Below, piece after piece: positions 16,512-27,908 of a stretch of 64,000 nt of DNA. Below the pieces are notes generated by a model, which saw nothing but the letters and a program-made list of their open reading frames with translations, did no database searches and was not told the DNA's origin. The stretch is taken from assembly GCF_000173075.1 (NCBI RefSeq), contig NZ_ABVL01000008.1:186001-250000 (forward strand). The letters run 5' to 3'. Each line of letters begins with the position of its first letter. Position 1 is the stretch's first letter. The translations under genes were made by a program, and so were the position numbers. Origin of the DNA: Chthoniobacter flavus Ellin428. Lineage in GTDB: Bacteria; Verrucomicrobiota; Verrucomicrobiia; Chthoniobacterales; Chthoniobacteraceae.

Positions 16512-16650
16512 CCAACACCCAACACCCAACATCCAATGACGCAAGCGTATGCGTTGCCGCTGCGGACTATTGGACGTTGAGCCGAGGCTTTGCGAGACGC
16601 CCATGGTGCCGTAGGCGCAATGTTCGATGTTGGGCGTTGGATGTTCTGCC
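16512..16650. repeat. heptamer mirror pair between divergent genes
   Basis: CCAACACCCAACACCCAACATCC (left, from 16512) faces ATGTTCGATGTTGGGCGTTGG (right, from 16620) across about 80 bases. The right arm ends GTTGGATGTTCTGCCTT, the same flank as at 19302. It fills the space between the GntP gene (start 16427) and the sulfatase (start 16704), so it lies among both promoters. Confidence 0.85.
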
Positions 16651-16703
16651 TTTTCTTTTTCCACAACAACAAGCGGTCGAAATGGTTATACGCAGGCACC
16701 GCA

Positions 16704-18251
16704 ATGAAATCGTCCCCTGCTCTTTTCTTCGCCACATTTGCCGCATTCGTCTTTGGCGTGAGTGCCACGGCGCACGCCGCAAGCAAGCCGAACATCATCA
16801 TTCTCTACGCCGACGATCTTGGCTACGGCGATGTCGGCTGCTACGGCGCGACCGCGGTGCACACGCCGAATATCGATCGCCTCGCGAAAGAAGGTCTCCG
16901 CTTCACCGATGGCCACGCGGCCGCGGCCACGTGCACGCCTTCGCGTTATGCGATCCTGACCGGGGAATATGCCTGGCGCAAACCGGGGACCAACATTCTG
17001 CCCGGCGACGCTGCGCTGATCATCGATCCTCAGCGCACGACGCTCCCCTCGATGCTGAAGGGCGCCGGTTACGCGACGTGCGCCATCGGCAAGTGGCACC
17101 TTGGCCTGGGCACGAAGGACACACCGGTGAATTGGAATGGCGACATCAAACCCGGCCCGCATGAGATCGGGTTCGATTACTCCTTCATTCTCCCCGCCAC
17201 CGGCGACCGCGTCCCCTGCGTCTACGTCGAGAATGGCCGCGTCTTGAATCTCGATCCGAAAGACCCAATCGAAGTCAGCTACCAACACAAGGTCGGCAAC
17301 GAACCCACGGGAAAGGAAAACCCGGATTTGCTCAAGATGCAGTATAGCCATGGACACGATGCCACCATCGTGAATGGCGTTTCGCGCATCGGCTGGATGA
17401 GCGGGGGCAAGGCGGCAATCTGGAACGACCAGGAGATGTCCGACACGCTGGCGAAGAAAGCGGTCACGTTTATCGAGCAGCACAAGGATCAGCCTTTCTT
17501 CATTTACTTCGCCACGCACGACATCCACGTGCCGCGCTTGCCGCATCCGCGCTTCGCCGGCAAGACGCCGCTCGGGCCGCGCGGCGATGTGATCGATGAA
17601 GTGGATGACGCTTTCGGCCAGGTGGTCGCCGCGCTCGATCGGCTCAAAATCGCCGACAACACGATCGTGATTGTCTCGAGCGACAACGGACCGGTGGTCG
17701 ACGATGGTTACAAGGATGACGCCGTCCAGAAGCTCGATGGACACAAGCCGGCCGGTCCGTTCCGTGGCGGCAAATACACTTCCTGGGAAGGTGGCACGCG
17801 CGAACCGTTTATCGTCCGCTGGCCCGGACACGTGAAGCCGGGCGTGTCGGATGCGCTCGTTTGCCAGGTCGATTTTCTGGCCTCCTTCGCGGCGCTCACC
17901 GGACAAACGCTTCCCGAAGATGCGGCACCAGATAGCATGAACGTGTTACCCGCGTTGCTCGGCGAATCCAAGACCGGCCGCGAAACCTTGATCGAACAAG
18001 GCGGGCCGCTGTCCATCCGGCAGGGCTTGTGGAAACTCATCGTCGCGCAGAAGGCGCCGCCGAAAAAGCCCATGGCGCTGGAAGATCACGATCGCCCGGT
18101 ACGCGACACCGGCGCGGGCGGTGGCCTGCAGCTTTTCAATCTCGCTGAGGACATCGGCGAAAAGAAGAACCTCGCCGAGCAACAGCCCGACAAGGTCAAG
18201 GAATTGCAGGCCCTGCTGGAGAAGATGCGCGCGGCGGGGCGGACGCGGTAG
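16704..18251 (+). CDS. secreted formylglycine-dependent sulfatase (S1 family)
   Basis: A 515-residue arylsulfatase A-type enzyme, releasing sulfate from sulfated sugars or other esters outside the cytoplasm. A signal peptide (MKSSPALFFATFAAFVFGVS, ending near AHA) is followed by KPNIIILYADDLGYGDVGCYG with the metal-binding Asp pair. The FGly motif is CTPSR with Cys at about residue 77 (CxPxR type, needing a formylglycine-generating enzyme). Then come YATCAIGKWHLG, IYFATHDIHVP and SSDNGPVVDDGY. Start at 16704; the longer in-frame form reads through the heptamer repeat. Convergent with the isochorismatase-like gene, whose 3' end is 9 bases away. Verrucomicrobia carry many such sulfatases for algal or mucin polysaccharides. 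Confidence 0.93.
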   Translation: MKSSPALFFATFAAFVFGVSATAHAASKPNIIILYADDLGYGDVGCYGATAVHTPNIDRLAKEGLRFTDGHAAAATCTPSRYAILTGEYAWRKPGTNILPGDAALIIDPQRTTLPSMLKGAGYATCAIGKWHLGLGTKDTPVNWNGDIKPGPHEIGFDYSFILPATGDRVPCVYVENGRVLNLDPKDPIEVSYQHKVGNEPTGKENPDLLKMQYSHGHDATIVNGVSRIGWMSGGKAAIWNDQEMSDTLAKKAVTFIEQHKDQPFFIYFATHDIHVPRLPHPRFAGKTPLGPRGDVIDEVDDAFGQVVAALDRLKIADNTIVIVSSDNGPVVDDGYKDDAVQKLDGHKPAGPFRGGKYTSWEGGTREPFIVRWPGHVKPGVSDALVCQVDFLASFAALTGQTLPEDAAPDSMNVLPALLGESKTGRETLIEQGGPLSIRQGLWKLIVAQKAPPKKPMALEDHDRPVRDTGAGGGLQLFNLAEDIGEKKNLAEQQPDKVKELQALLEKMRAAGRTR

Positions 18252-18260
18252 AAAAGACTT

Positions 18261-19124
18261 CTACTCCGTGTCGCCTTTGAAGCGGAACGGCTGGCCGCCG
18301 AGGAGCGCGGTGCTGAGGACGGACGGGCACCAGTATTTTTCCACGTGCTGGATCATGAGTTGCGTGCCGGCGAAATGGCTCACGTGCGGTGCTTGCGCGG
18401 GATTGTACATCGTGTCCGTGAGGTCGCGGATGAGGACCACATGCTTGCCCTCGCCCACCAACTGACGGATGGCGAAGGGCCGCCCGAGCACACACATATT
18501 GAGGTGCACACCGCAGACCAGCACGTTTTGAATGCCGCGCTGTTGCATGAGATTGTAAGCCTCCGCGCTGTCGGTAATCGCGTCTCCCTCCGCAATCTCG
18601 ATCGCTGCGTTCTCCCGCGTCCACGGATATGGGTCGCCCTTCTTCCACGTGCGCGCGCAATCGCATCCGCCATCGGTGTCATCGATCGGCAATGGCGCCT
18701 CGAGCGTCGGATCGACGTAGCACCATTTCTTGAGTGGCACGGGCGGGGTGGCCGGCGGCGCGGCCTGGGCCAGCTTGCGTCCCGGATAGTCCTTGTAAAA
18801 GTCCATCGTGTTGCTCGGGCAGTGAATGATGAGCACGCCCTTCGCGCGCGCCGCCCTGGCAAACTCATTCACATGCGGCGCCAGCTCGCCCACGCGCTCC
18901 TCGGCGTTCGGACAGGTGTGCTTGTCCCACATGTCGCAGATGACCAGCGCCGTCTGGTGCGGATCCCATTCGAGGGTCTTGTTTACTTCGCGGAATACCC
19001 CGCTGTCCTGCGCCGTCTCCACGCGCTCACGCGCAGGAAGGCGAAGGGGCGCTGCGTCCTCCGCGAGGACAGAGGTGACGCCACAGGCTGCGGCAACTAA
19101 CAGGGAAAGAGTGCGGGGAAACAT
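18261..19124 (-). CDS. secreted isochorismatase-like cysteine hydrolase
   Basis: A 287-residue protein with a signal peptide (MFPRTLSLLVAAACGVTSVLA) and an isochorismatase-fold domain: the catalytic Asp in ALVICDMWDKHTC, and the nucleophilic Cys in NVLVCGVHLNMCVLGRPFAIR. The family hydrolyses amide or vinyl-ether bonds (nicotinamidases, isochorismatases, N-carbamoylsarcosine amidases). The exported form is common in planctomycetes and Verrucomicrobia and its substrate is unknown. The segment DTDGGCDCARTWKKGDPYPW between the two motifs is an insertion. Start at 19124 is supported by the signal peptide; the longer frame only translates the heptamer repeat. No operon partner. Confidence 0.85.
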   Translation of the reverse strand: MFPRTLSLLVAAACGVTSVLAEDAAPLRLPARERVETAQDSGVFREVNKTLEWDPHQTALVICDMWDKHTCPNAEERVGELAPHVNEFARAARAKGVLIIHCPSNTMDFYKDYPGRKLAQAAPPATPPVPLKKWCYVDPTLEAPLPIDDTDGGCDCARTWKKGDPYPWTRENAAIEIAEGDAITDSAEAYNLMQQRGIQNVLVCGVHLNMCVLGRPFAIRQLVGEGKHVVLIRDLTDTMYNPAQAPHVSHFAGTQLMIQHVEKYWCPSVLSTALLGGQPFRFKGDTE

Positions 19125-19182
19125 GGGTGTTAGTTTTGACCCGCAGGGACGTTTTGGAAAGGCAGAAGAAAGGAGGGAGGAA

Positions 19183-19302
19183 AACATCCAACATCCAACG
19201 CCCAACATCCAATGGAAGAAGCCCGATGCGCAGCGCGCACTGCCAGCGTCACCGCCATCAGGCCATTGGATGTTGGGTGTTGGGCGTTGGGTGTTGGATG
19301 TT
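19183..19302. repeat. heptamer mirror pair overlapping a kinase 3' end
   Basis: The left arm (19183-19210) has four heptamers (AACATCC twice, AACGCCC, AACATCC). The right arm (19268-19302) has five in reverse complement (GGATGTT, GGGTGTT, GGGCGTT, GGGTGTT, GGATGTT). CCAATGG and CCATTGG border a 50-base loop. The right arm lies inside the last codons of the PAS kinase, so the element has extended that protein's C-terminus. Confidence 0.9.
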
Positions 19303-22300
19303 CTGCCTTTCTTCTCCCCCCTGCCGCTCCGCAAAGATCCGATGCAGCGTGTGCCCCAAATCTTCCACCGTATTCGGTTTCAAAATGAGATCGCGAATAC
19401 CCAGGCTGCGCGCGCTCTCGGTATCCTGCGGACGGATGTAGCCGGTCGCGAGAATGACTGGGACCTTCGGCCGGACTTTCAAGATTCGCGCCGCCAAATC
19501 GCGCCCGCTCAGGCGCGGCATGGAGAGATCGGTGATGACCACATCGAATCGATCCGGCTCCGCGAGAAAGGCTTTCAATGCCGCCTCCGCCTCGGTAAAG
19601 CCGGTCACCTCATAACCCAGCCGTCCCAGCACTTGTGCGGTGAGATAAACGAGCGGCTCTTCATCATCCACATAGAGCAGACGCTCTCCATGTCCGCGTG
19701 GAGGCGGTGTCGCCGGGACCGTGACCTCCGGGATCGCGCCCTCGGCCGCGGGGAAGTAGAGGTGAAACGCCGTGCCTTTGCCGGGCTCGCTGTAAACGGT
19801 GATCGCGCCGTCGTGCGCCTTCATGATGCCGTGCACCACGGAGAGACCGAGCCCGGTACCTTCGCCCTGGCTCTTGGTCGTAAAAAACGGATCGAAAACG
19901 CGCGCGACGGTGGCGCGATCCATGCCGCAACCGCTGTCGCTCACCGTGAGACGCACATAGCGGCCCACGCGCAATTCGGGTGACGTGCGGGCGAGATCGG
20001 TATCCACATCGATCATCGCCTGGCGCAATTCCAGCACGCCGCGCCCGCTCATGGCATGCCCGGCATTGGCGCCGAGATTCATGATGACCTGGTGCACCTG
20101 CGTCGCATCCGCGCGAACGACCGGGGCATCGGGCACAAAGGTGGACCGAATCTCGATCGTGGTCGGCAGGCTGGCGCGCAACAACTGGAGTGCCTCCTCC
20201 ACGATGGGCTGCAGGTGCATGAGCTTGCGCTCCTGCGGTTGCTGCCGGCTGAAAGTGAGAATGCGCCGCACGAGGTCGACCGCCCGCAGGCCGGCCTTGC
20301 TGACTTCCGCGAGATGCTCCCGCACGGGACTGTCCGCAGGCAGATCCTCCAAGGCCAGCTTGGTGTTTCCGGTGATCGCGGTGAGCAGATTATTGAAGTC
20401 GTGCGCGATGCCGCCAGCGAGTTGCCCGATGGCCTCCATCTTGTGCGACTGCAGCAATTGCGTTTCGATCTTCTTGCGTTCGGTCAGGTCGAGGAGCGAG
20501 CCGAGGATCGCCGGGCGGCCCTCGTATTCGGAGCGTGAACCGTGCACCTCGATGTGCACCACGCTCCCATCCTTGCGGACCATACGCAGGCCGTAGCGAA
20601 CAAAATCAACTTCGCCTTCCATCCGCCGGCGGATATTTTCCGCCACCAAGGCGCGGTCCTCTTCGAAAACGAAATCCAGGACCTTCCCCGCGGTTAGCTC
20701 CTCGGCGGTGTAGCCCATGATCTGGGCGAAGGTCGGGTTCGCGTAAACATAGCGGTCATCCTGGATGATGTAGATGCCGACCAGCGATTGCTCGACCAAC
20801 CCGCGATACTTGGCTTCGGCGGTCTCTCGCGCGGCTTCCGCTTTGTGCCGCTCGGTAATGTCCTGAACGACGGCCAGGGTGCGCAGCGGGCGGCCGACAT
20901 CATCGCGAATAAGCGAAGCGCAAATACTCACCCATACCGCGGTGCCGTCCTTGCGCTGGTAGCGCTTCTGCCGATTGATCTCCGTAATCTCCCCACGAAC
21001 CATGCGCTGGTGCGCCTCGGAATCGTTCGTGCGATCGTCCGGATGCGTGAGCTGGTGGAACGTCATGCCGAGCAACTCTTCTTCCGTGTAACCGGTGATC
21101 TCACAGAATTTCGGGTTCACCCGCAGGTAGCGGCCGGTGACTGGGTCGGCCTGGACCTGTCCCACCGCCGAGGAAAAAAAGCTCGCTCGAAAATCCGCCT
21201 CGCGAGCCCGCAGGTTCTCCTCGGCGAGCCGTCGCTCGGTGATGTCCATCGCGAGCCCGATGAAACCGGTGATGTTTCCATTCGCGTCGCGCAGCGGCAC
21301 CTTGTCCGTCTGCAACCAGCGCACGCCACCGGACGTCGCCAGCGGCTCGATGCAGCCCAGCTTCGGCTCTCCGGTTTCGGCGATTTGATCCTCATCACGC
21401 GCGTAAATCTCGTAGTATGGCGAGCCGATCTCCTCGTCGCTCTTGCCGATCACTTCTTCCTCCGCTTTGCCCAGCGTCCGCAACAGGGTCGCATTCGCCC
21501 GCATGATGCGGTGCTGGCGGTCCTTGTAGAAAATCATCGCCGGCACGCCATCCAGGATCATCTGCATTTCCGCAGCGATTCGATTCCGCTCCCCCTCCGC
21601 CCTCCGGCGCTGCGCACCGTGCTCCATTTGTTGCAGCGCAAACGAAATATCGCTCGCCATCTCCTCGAGCAGTTTCACCTCCTCCTCATCGAAGAAACCG
21701 ACCTCGTCGGAATACAACACGAAACATCCTATGACGTCCTTCTCGCTGTGAATGGGGAACGCGGCCGCGGAGCAGAAGTCGCGTTTCATCGCCTCCTCGA
21801 CCAGCGGCAGCATGCGCGGATCGTGGCGCATATCGTTGGAGACCACGCTCCGCTTTTCGCGAATCGCCGTGCCCGGAGTCAGGCGTCCTTCGGGTTCATC
21901 GCGAACGGAAAACTTCACCCGCTCGAAAAGTCCCGCATCGATCCCGGCATGGGCCATCGGCCGCACCAACTGCGTCTTGCGGTCCACCTCACCGATCCAG
22001 GCCATGCGGAATTTCCCGAGGGTCACCGCGATCTCACAAATCCGCTCGAAGAGCGGCAAGCGCTCGCTGATGTGCACGATGCTTTGATTGCACTGGCTGA
22101 GCAGAGCGTAGAGCCGCTCGCGGTGCGCGATCCTCTCCTGGGCCACCTGCAAGGCGCGGGCGGTGAGCCAAAGCAACACTGTTACGGCGAGCCAGAGCGC
22201 CAGCGCGGCGAGAATCACGACCAGGCCTGAGGTCGCCGGGCTGCCGGAGGCGATTCCGGCCCAGGCCGGCGAATGCGAAGCCCACGCTACCAGGACGCCG

Positions 22301-22386
22301 ATCGCGGTCAGGGCGAAGAGCACACTCGATCCCAACGCGAGCTTTTGGAGCCGCGTTGCCGAGAAGATGCCCGTCCGAATGGCCAT
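19258..22386 (-). CDS. GAF-multi-PAS hybrid histidine kinase
   Basis: A 1042-residue membrane sensor kinase. Two N-terminal TM helices (SSVLFALTAIGVLVAW and SGLVVILAALALWLAVTVLLW) come first. Next are a GAF domain (SQCNQSIVHISERLPLFERI to ALQQMEHG) and three PAS/PAC units (for example GVPAMIFYKDRQHRIMRANA, SSAVGQVQADPVTGRYLRVN and LVGIYIIQDDRYVYANPTFA). The HisKA acceptor is in LAGGIAHDFNNLLTAI, the HATPase_c carries DSGCGM and GEGTGLGLSVVHGI, and a C-terminal receiver has Asp in DVVITDLSMPRLSG. The ATG at 22386 is preferred to a GTG at 22425. The last residues (RQNIQHPTPNTQHPMA) are translated heptamer repeat. The XRE-receiver gene ends about 70 bases upstream, so the two form a likely operon. 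Confidence 0.9.
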   Translation of the reverse strand: MAIRTGIFSATRLQKLALGSSVLFALTAIGVLVAWASHSPAWAGIASGSPATSGLVVILAALALWLAVTVLLWLTARALQVAQERIAHRERLYALLSQCNQSIVHISERLPLFERICEIAVTLGKFRMAWIGEVDRKTQLVRPMAHAGIDAGLFERVKFSVRDEPEGRLTPGTAIREKRSVVSNDMRHDPRMLPLVEEAMKRDFCSAAAFPIHSEKDVIGCFVLYSDEVGFFDEEEVKLLEEMASDISFALQQMEHGAQRRRAEGERNRIAAEMQMILDGVPAMIFYKDRQHRIMRANATLLRTLGKAEEEVIGKSDEEIGSPYYEIYARDEDQIAETGEPKLGCIEPLATSGGVRWLQTDKVPLRDANGNITGFIGLAMDITERRLAEENLRAREADFRASFFSSAVGQVQADPVTGRYLRVNPKFCEITGYTEEELLGMTFHQLTHPDDRTNDSEAHQRMVRGEITEINRQKRYQRKDGTAVWVSICASLIRDDVGRPLRTLAVVQDITERHKAEAARETAEAKYRGLVEQSLVGIYIIQDDRYVYANPTFAQIMGYTAEELTAGKVLDFVFEEDRALVAENIRRRMEGEVDFVRYGLRMVRKDGSVVHIEVHGSRSEYEGRPAILGSLLDLTERKKIETQLLQSHKMEAIGQLAGGIAHDFNNLLTAITGNTKLALEDLPADSPVREHLAEVSKAGLRAVDLVRRILTFSRQQPQERKLMHLQPIVEEALQLLRASLPTTIEIRSTFVPDAPVVRADATQVHQVIMNLGANAGHAMSGRGVLELRQAMIDVDTDLARTSPELRVGRYVRLTVSDSGCGMDRATVARVFDPFFTTKSQGEGTGLGLSVVHGIMKAHDGAITVYSEPGKGTAFHLYFPAAEGAIPEVTVPATPPPRGHGERLLYVDDEEPLVYLTAQVLGRLGYEVTGFTEAEAALKAFLAEPDRFDVVITDLSMPRLSGRDLAARILKVRPKVPVILATGYIRPQDTESARSLGIRDLILKPNTVEDLGHTLHRIFAERQGGEERQNIQHPTPNTQHPMA

Positions 22387-22452
22387 GGAGTTACGAGCGC
22401 ACCGCCGAAATTCGGCGCTGGTCACAGTTTGGCCACGCGCGGCCCGTTTTCA

Positions 22453-23131
22453 TCAATCAGCCTCTCGACTCAGTTCGTGCTTCACCAGCTTCCAGTCGAA
22501 CTGGAACTGCGGTGTCACTTTCGCTGAAATTCCGGAAATCGACTGGCTTGACGATGTAGGAATTGATCCCAAGCCGGCGGCACTCCGCGTGGTCGCTTTC
22601 GAATTTCGAAGCGGTCAGTATGACCACGGGGATATCGCGCGTTCGCTCGTCCTGGCGGATGCGGCGCAGCACTTCCAGACCGTCGAGCTTCGGCAGCTTG
22701 AGGTCGAGGAGGATGACTCCGGGGAAGGCTTTACCCGCGCGATCGGCATACGCGCCGCGCGCATAGATAAAGTCGAGGGCCGCGATGCCGTCGTTCACGA
22801 TGTGCACGGGGTTCACGATGCGCGCGCGCTTGAAAGCACGTTGCGTCAATTCGATGTCGTTCGGCTCGTCTTCGACGAGCAGAATTTCCAGCTGGTCGGG
22901 CGCAGTTCCGTTGGAGGCTTGTTCGAAAAGCCGCCAAACGGAAAGGCCAAGAGCATGCGCAAGTTTTTCAATGCTGATGAGCGAGACATTCCGCATGCCT
23001 CGTTCCACGTCGGATACGTAGGTGCGGTGCAGCCCCGCACGATCGGCAAGCTCCTCTTGCGACATGCCCAGTTCGGACCGCTTGCTCTTGATGGTGGTAC
23101 CGAAAAGCGATTTGAGGTCGGCGTCTGTCAT
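22453..23131 (-). CDS. XRE helix-turn-helix/receiver fusion response regulator
   Basis: About 225 residues. An N-terminal XRE-type HTH (KSKRSELGMSQEELADRAGL, HRTYVSDVERGMRNVSL) is followed by an Rcp1-like receiver (EILLVEDEPNDIELTQRAF, acceptor Asp in VILLDLKLPKLDG, Lys in YIVKPVDFRNF). DNA binding and phospho-acceptance are combined in the reverse of the usual order (HTH first). The sequenced frame ends at 22457, but its last 20 residues look wrong; dropping one A from the AAA run near 22515 gives KVTPQFQFDWKLVKHELSRE, the usual receiver ending, with a stop at 22453. First gene of the unit with the PAS kinase downstream, and likely its cognate partner. Confidence 0.85.
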
Positions 23132-23480
23132 GGAGTTGGTCTCATTTGGGGACAGAATAGTAACCCCTCAATCCACAGACGATGAGCGACATTCATAATA
23201 AAATGTTGTCCTGATTAGTTCTACTCTTAGAAGGCGCAAGACCGGCTTGTCTCAGTTTCGAAGCGCATTAGTGGCAGCACGTATCCCCCAAAGTCTTTAT
23301 CAGCAAGGGTTCACGCAGCTTATCACACTCGCTATTCGTTGGCGAGGCCCAAGAAGCGCCTGTCGACATCAGGCGGATCGGTGACGAAAAGGCAGTTTTT
23401 CAGCCGCTGCCGCCAAATTCAGTGATTTCGTCACTCAGCTTTCACCGACGTGCCATTCGGCTGTCACGGGCCCACCCTAG
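23132..23480. other. AT-richer gap without a recognisable gene
   Basis: The 350 bases upstream of the XRE-receiver gene are less GC-rich than the surroundings and hold no ORF with coding character. They probably include the promoter of the receiver-kinase unit, which reads leftwards from here, but no clear -35/-10 pair or known operator could be assigned. Confidence 0.4.
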
Positions 23481-23876
23481 AAAAAGCATGTTCGTAATTT
23501 TACTGCCATATTTGCCACAAAACGTGCTTATCTCACATTTGCCCTCTGCGCCTATTTTTTAACCATTTCGCTACACGCTGCACTTTTTATTACGGAGATC
23601 GATCCTTCGGGGAGCAGCGCCAGTTACGGGGCAGATTGGTTCGAGCCGACCAACACCGGAACGACCTCGCTCGACATCACTGGCTGGAAAATGGACGACA
23701 ACTCGAACTCGTTCTCGCTCGGCGTGCCGCTGCGCAATGTCACGAGCATTGGCGTCGCCGCCGTCTTTTCAAGTGAGCTGACTTTTCCCTCGGGTCGAAA
23801 CCATTGCGCCGCGGGGTGGTCTTTCCCCTGCGGCGCATCTTTTGGCGGGAGGGGAAAGGGAGGAAGGCGCTCTTAA
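23481..23876 (+). pseudogene. fragment of a lamin-tail-domain (LTD) secreted protein
   Basis: In one open frame with no start codon before residue 70, a signal-like segment (KRAYLTFALCAYFLTISLHA) leads to ITEIDPSGSSASYGADWFEP, TNTGTTSLDITGWKMDDNSN and SFSLGVPLRNVTSIG. This is the N-terminal half of a lamin tail domain as found in verrucomicrobial surface proteins. After SIG the similarity stops and the frame runs into a GC-rich stretch and the TTAATC hairpin. Most of the gene is missing, so it is a remnant, perhaps truncated when the hairpin element arrived. Confidence 0.65.
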
Positions 23877-23934
23877 TCTTAATCTTAATCGTAATCTTAC
23901 TCTCAGCCGGGGGATTAAGATTAAGATTAAGAAC
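23871..23934. repeat. second TTAATC hexamer mirror hairpin
   Basis: The left arm (23871-23904) is identical over 34 bases to that at 9137-9170. The right arm GGATTAAGATTAAGATTAAG begins at 23912. The loop is only a few bases (AGCCGG), shorter than in the first copy. It lies about 90 bases upstream of alaS. Confidence 0.88.
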
Positions 23935-24020
23935 AGGCCCCCACCCCCCCGAAGACAGCGACTTTACCTTTCGCGGGAGTCCGCTACCTTCCGCCCTCCA
24001 CGCCAGCGCCCTGTCCTGCC

Positions 24021-26807
<2,787 letters not shown>

Positions 26808-26813
26808 TCGCGT

Positions 26814-27212
26814 TTACTCGATCTTGAAAAGGATCGTCGCCGTCTTGCCGTCGGCGATCACGCTCAGCATGTAGTTGCCGGGCGCGAGCTTCTGCTTGTC
26901 CATCGTGCCGGCCAGCGAGCCCTTGCTCGTGCCTTGCAAGATGATCACCGCCGGCGAAGCACCGGGCGCGGCCTGACCTTTGTCATCGACCTTGTTGACG
27001 TTGATGATGATCGGATTGCCTTGGGCGCTGATCTCGATCGCCGCGTCGTTCTTCACCGCATTGGCGATCTTCGCGAACGGCTCGCTCTTGTTGTAAACCG
27101 CGGCCTGGCCACCAAGACTCACGGGAAAGGGCAGCGCACTGTAGTCCTGCGCGTGGCTGATGCCGAGGCCGAGGAACAACACGGAGAGGAGAGCGTGAAG
27201 GAATGTTTTCAT
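26814..27212 (-). CDS. small secreted hypothetical protein
   Basis: 132 residues with a clear signal peptide (MKTFLHALLSVLFLGLGISHAQ). The mature part starts DYSALPFPVSLGGQAAVYNK and ends with a beta-rich LAPGNYMLSVIADGKTATILFKIE, which reads like a small immunoglobulin- or transthyretin-like fold, where PGNY marks the turn before the last strands. No enzyme motif and no cysteine in the mature chain. Start at the ATG giving the signal peptide. Single gene, facing alaS. Function unknown; a periplasmic structural or carrier protein is possible. Confidence 0.75.
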   Translation of the reverse strand: MKTFLHALLSVLFLGLGISHAQDYSALPFPVSLGGQAAVYNKSEPFAKIANAVKNDAAIEISAQGNPIIINVNKVDDKGQAAPGASPAVIILQGTSKGSLAGTMDKQKLAPGNYMLSVIADGKTATILFKIE

Positions 27213-27292
27213 ATGTTTATAAGTGAGTGGCCGGAATGCTGGGGCATTCCGCGTGCAGGGCAAGCCGGGAAATCGCCCTGTCCATCGAATGA

Positions 27293-27362
27293 GGGAGACA
27301 ATGAGACGCCCTGCAAAATGAATGTCTCATTGTTCGATTGTCCCATAGTCTCATTGTCTCTT
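27293..27362. repeat. AATGAGAC mirror hairpin
   Basis: GGGAGACAATGAGAC (27293-27307) faces GTCTCATTG (27324-27332) and, further on, a second GTCTCATTGTCTC (27348-27360), with a diverged copy between. Phrase-and-mirror type, in the divergent gap before the ATG at 27380. Confidence 0.75.
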
Positions 27363-27379
27363 CCTCCCATCTCTCGACG

Positions 27380-27892
27380 ATGAATCCAGAAGCCACCCTG
27401 CGCCGCTACCGCCTCGTGCTCGGCCTCTTCATCCTCGGCTTGGTGCTGAGCGGTGTCACCGCTTTCCCTCTGCTGCACGAACTGGAATTGCTCGGTCGAA
27501 TTCTCGGCATTCCCGCGGATGCCGGACCGTCTTCGCTCTCCGGCCTGCAGTTCTGGATCGCTACGGTCCGTGATGGCCTGCGCGCCACCTACGCCAGTTA
27601 TCCCTGGCTTGCCTATGGCACGGATTGGCTGGCCTTCGGGCACATCACCATCGCGCTCTTCTTCATCGGGCCCTGGCGCGAACCGGTGGCCAACGCCTGG
27701 GTGCTCAAGGTGGGCCTCGTCGCTTGCGCCGGGATCCTGCCGCTCGCCCTCATCTGCGGACCGCTCCGCGGCATCCCCATTTATTGGCGGCTGATCGATT
27801 GCAGCTTCGGCATTTTCGGCTGCCTGCCGTTGCTCTATTGCCTGCGTCTGACCGCGACCTTGCGCAGTCTTGACTCCGCCAACCGGGCGTGA
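27380..27892 (+). CDS. four-TM hypothetical membrane protein
   Basis: A 170-residue protein with about four hydrophobic spans: LVLGLFILGLVLSGVTAFPL, the WLAYGTDWLAFGHITIALFF segment, VLKVGLVACAGILPLALICG and CSFGIFGCLPLLYCLRL. Charged and aromatic residues (YRLV, WREP, YWRLID) lie between them. No domain recognised. Start ATG at 27380, just after the hairpin element. The PepSY-like gene begins 16 bases after its stop on the same strand, so the two are probably cotranscribed. Confidence 0.75.
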   Translation: MNPEATLRRYRLVLGLFILGLVLSGVTAFPLLHELELLGRILGIPADAGPSSLSGLQFWIATVRDGLRATYASYPWLAYGTDWLAFGHITIALFFIGPWREPVANAWVLKVGLVACAGILPLALICGPLRGIPIYWRLIDCSFGIFGCLPLLYCLRLTATLRSLDSANRA

Positions 27893-27908
27893 GCGAATCT
27901 CGCCCCGT

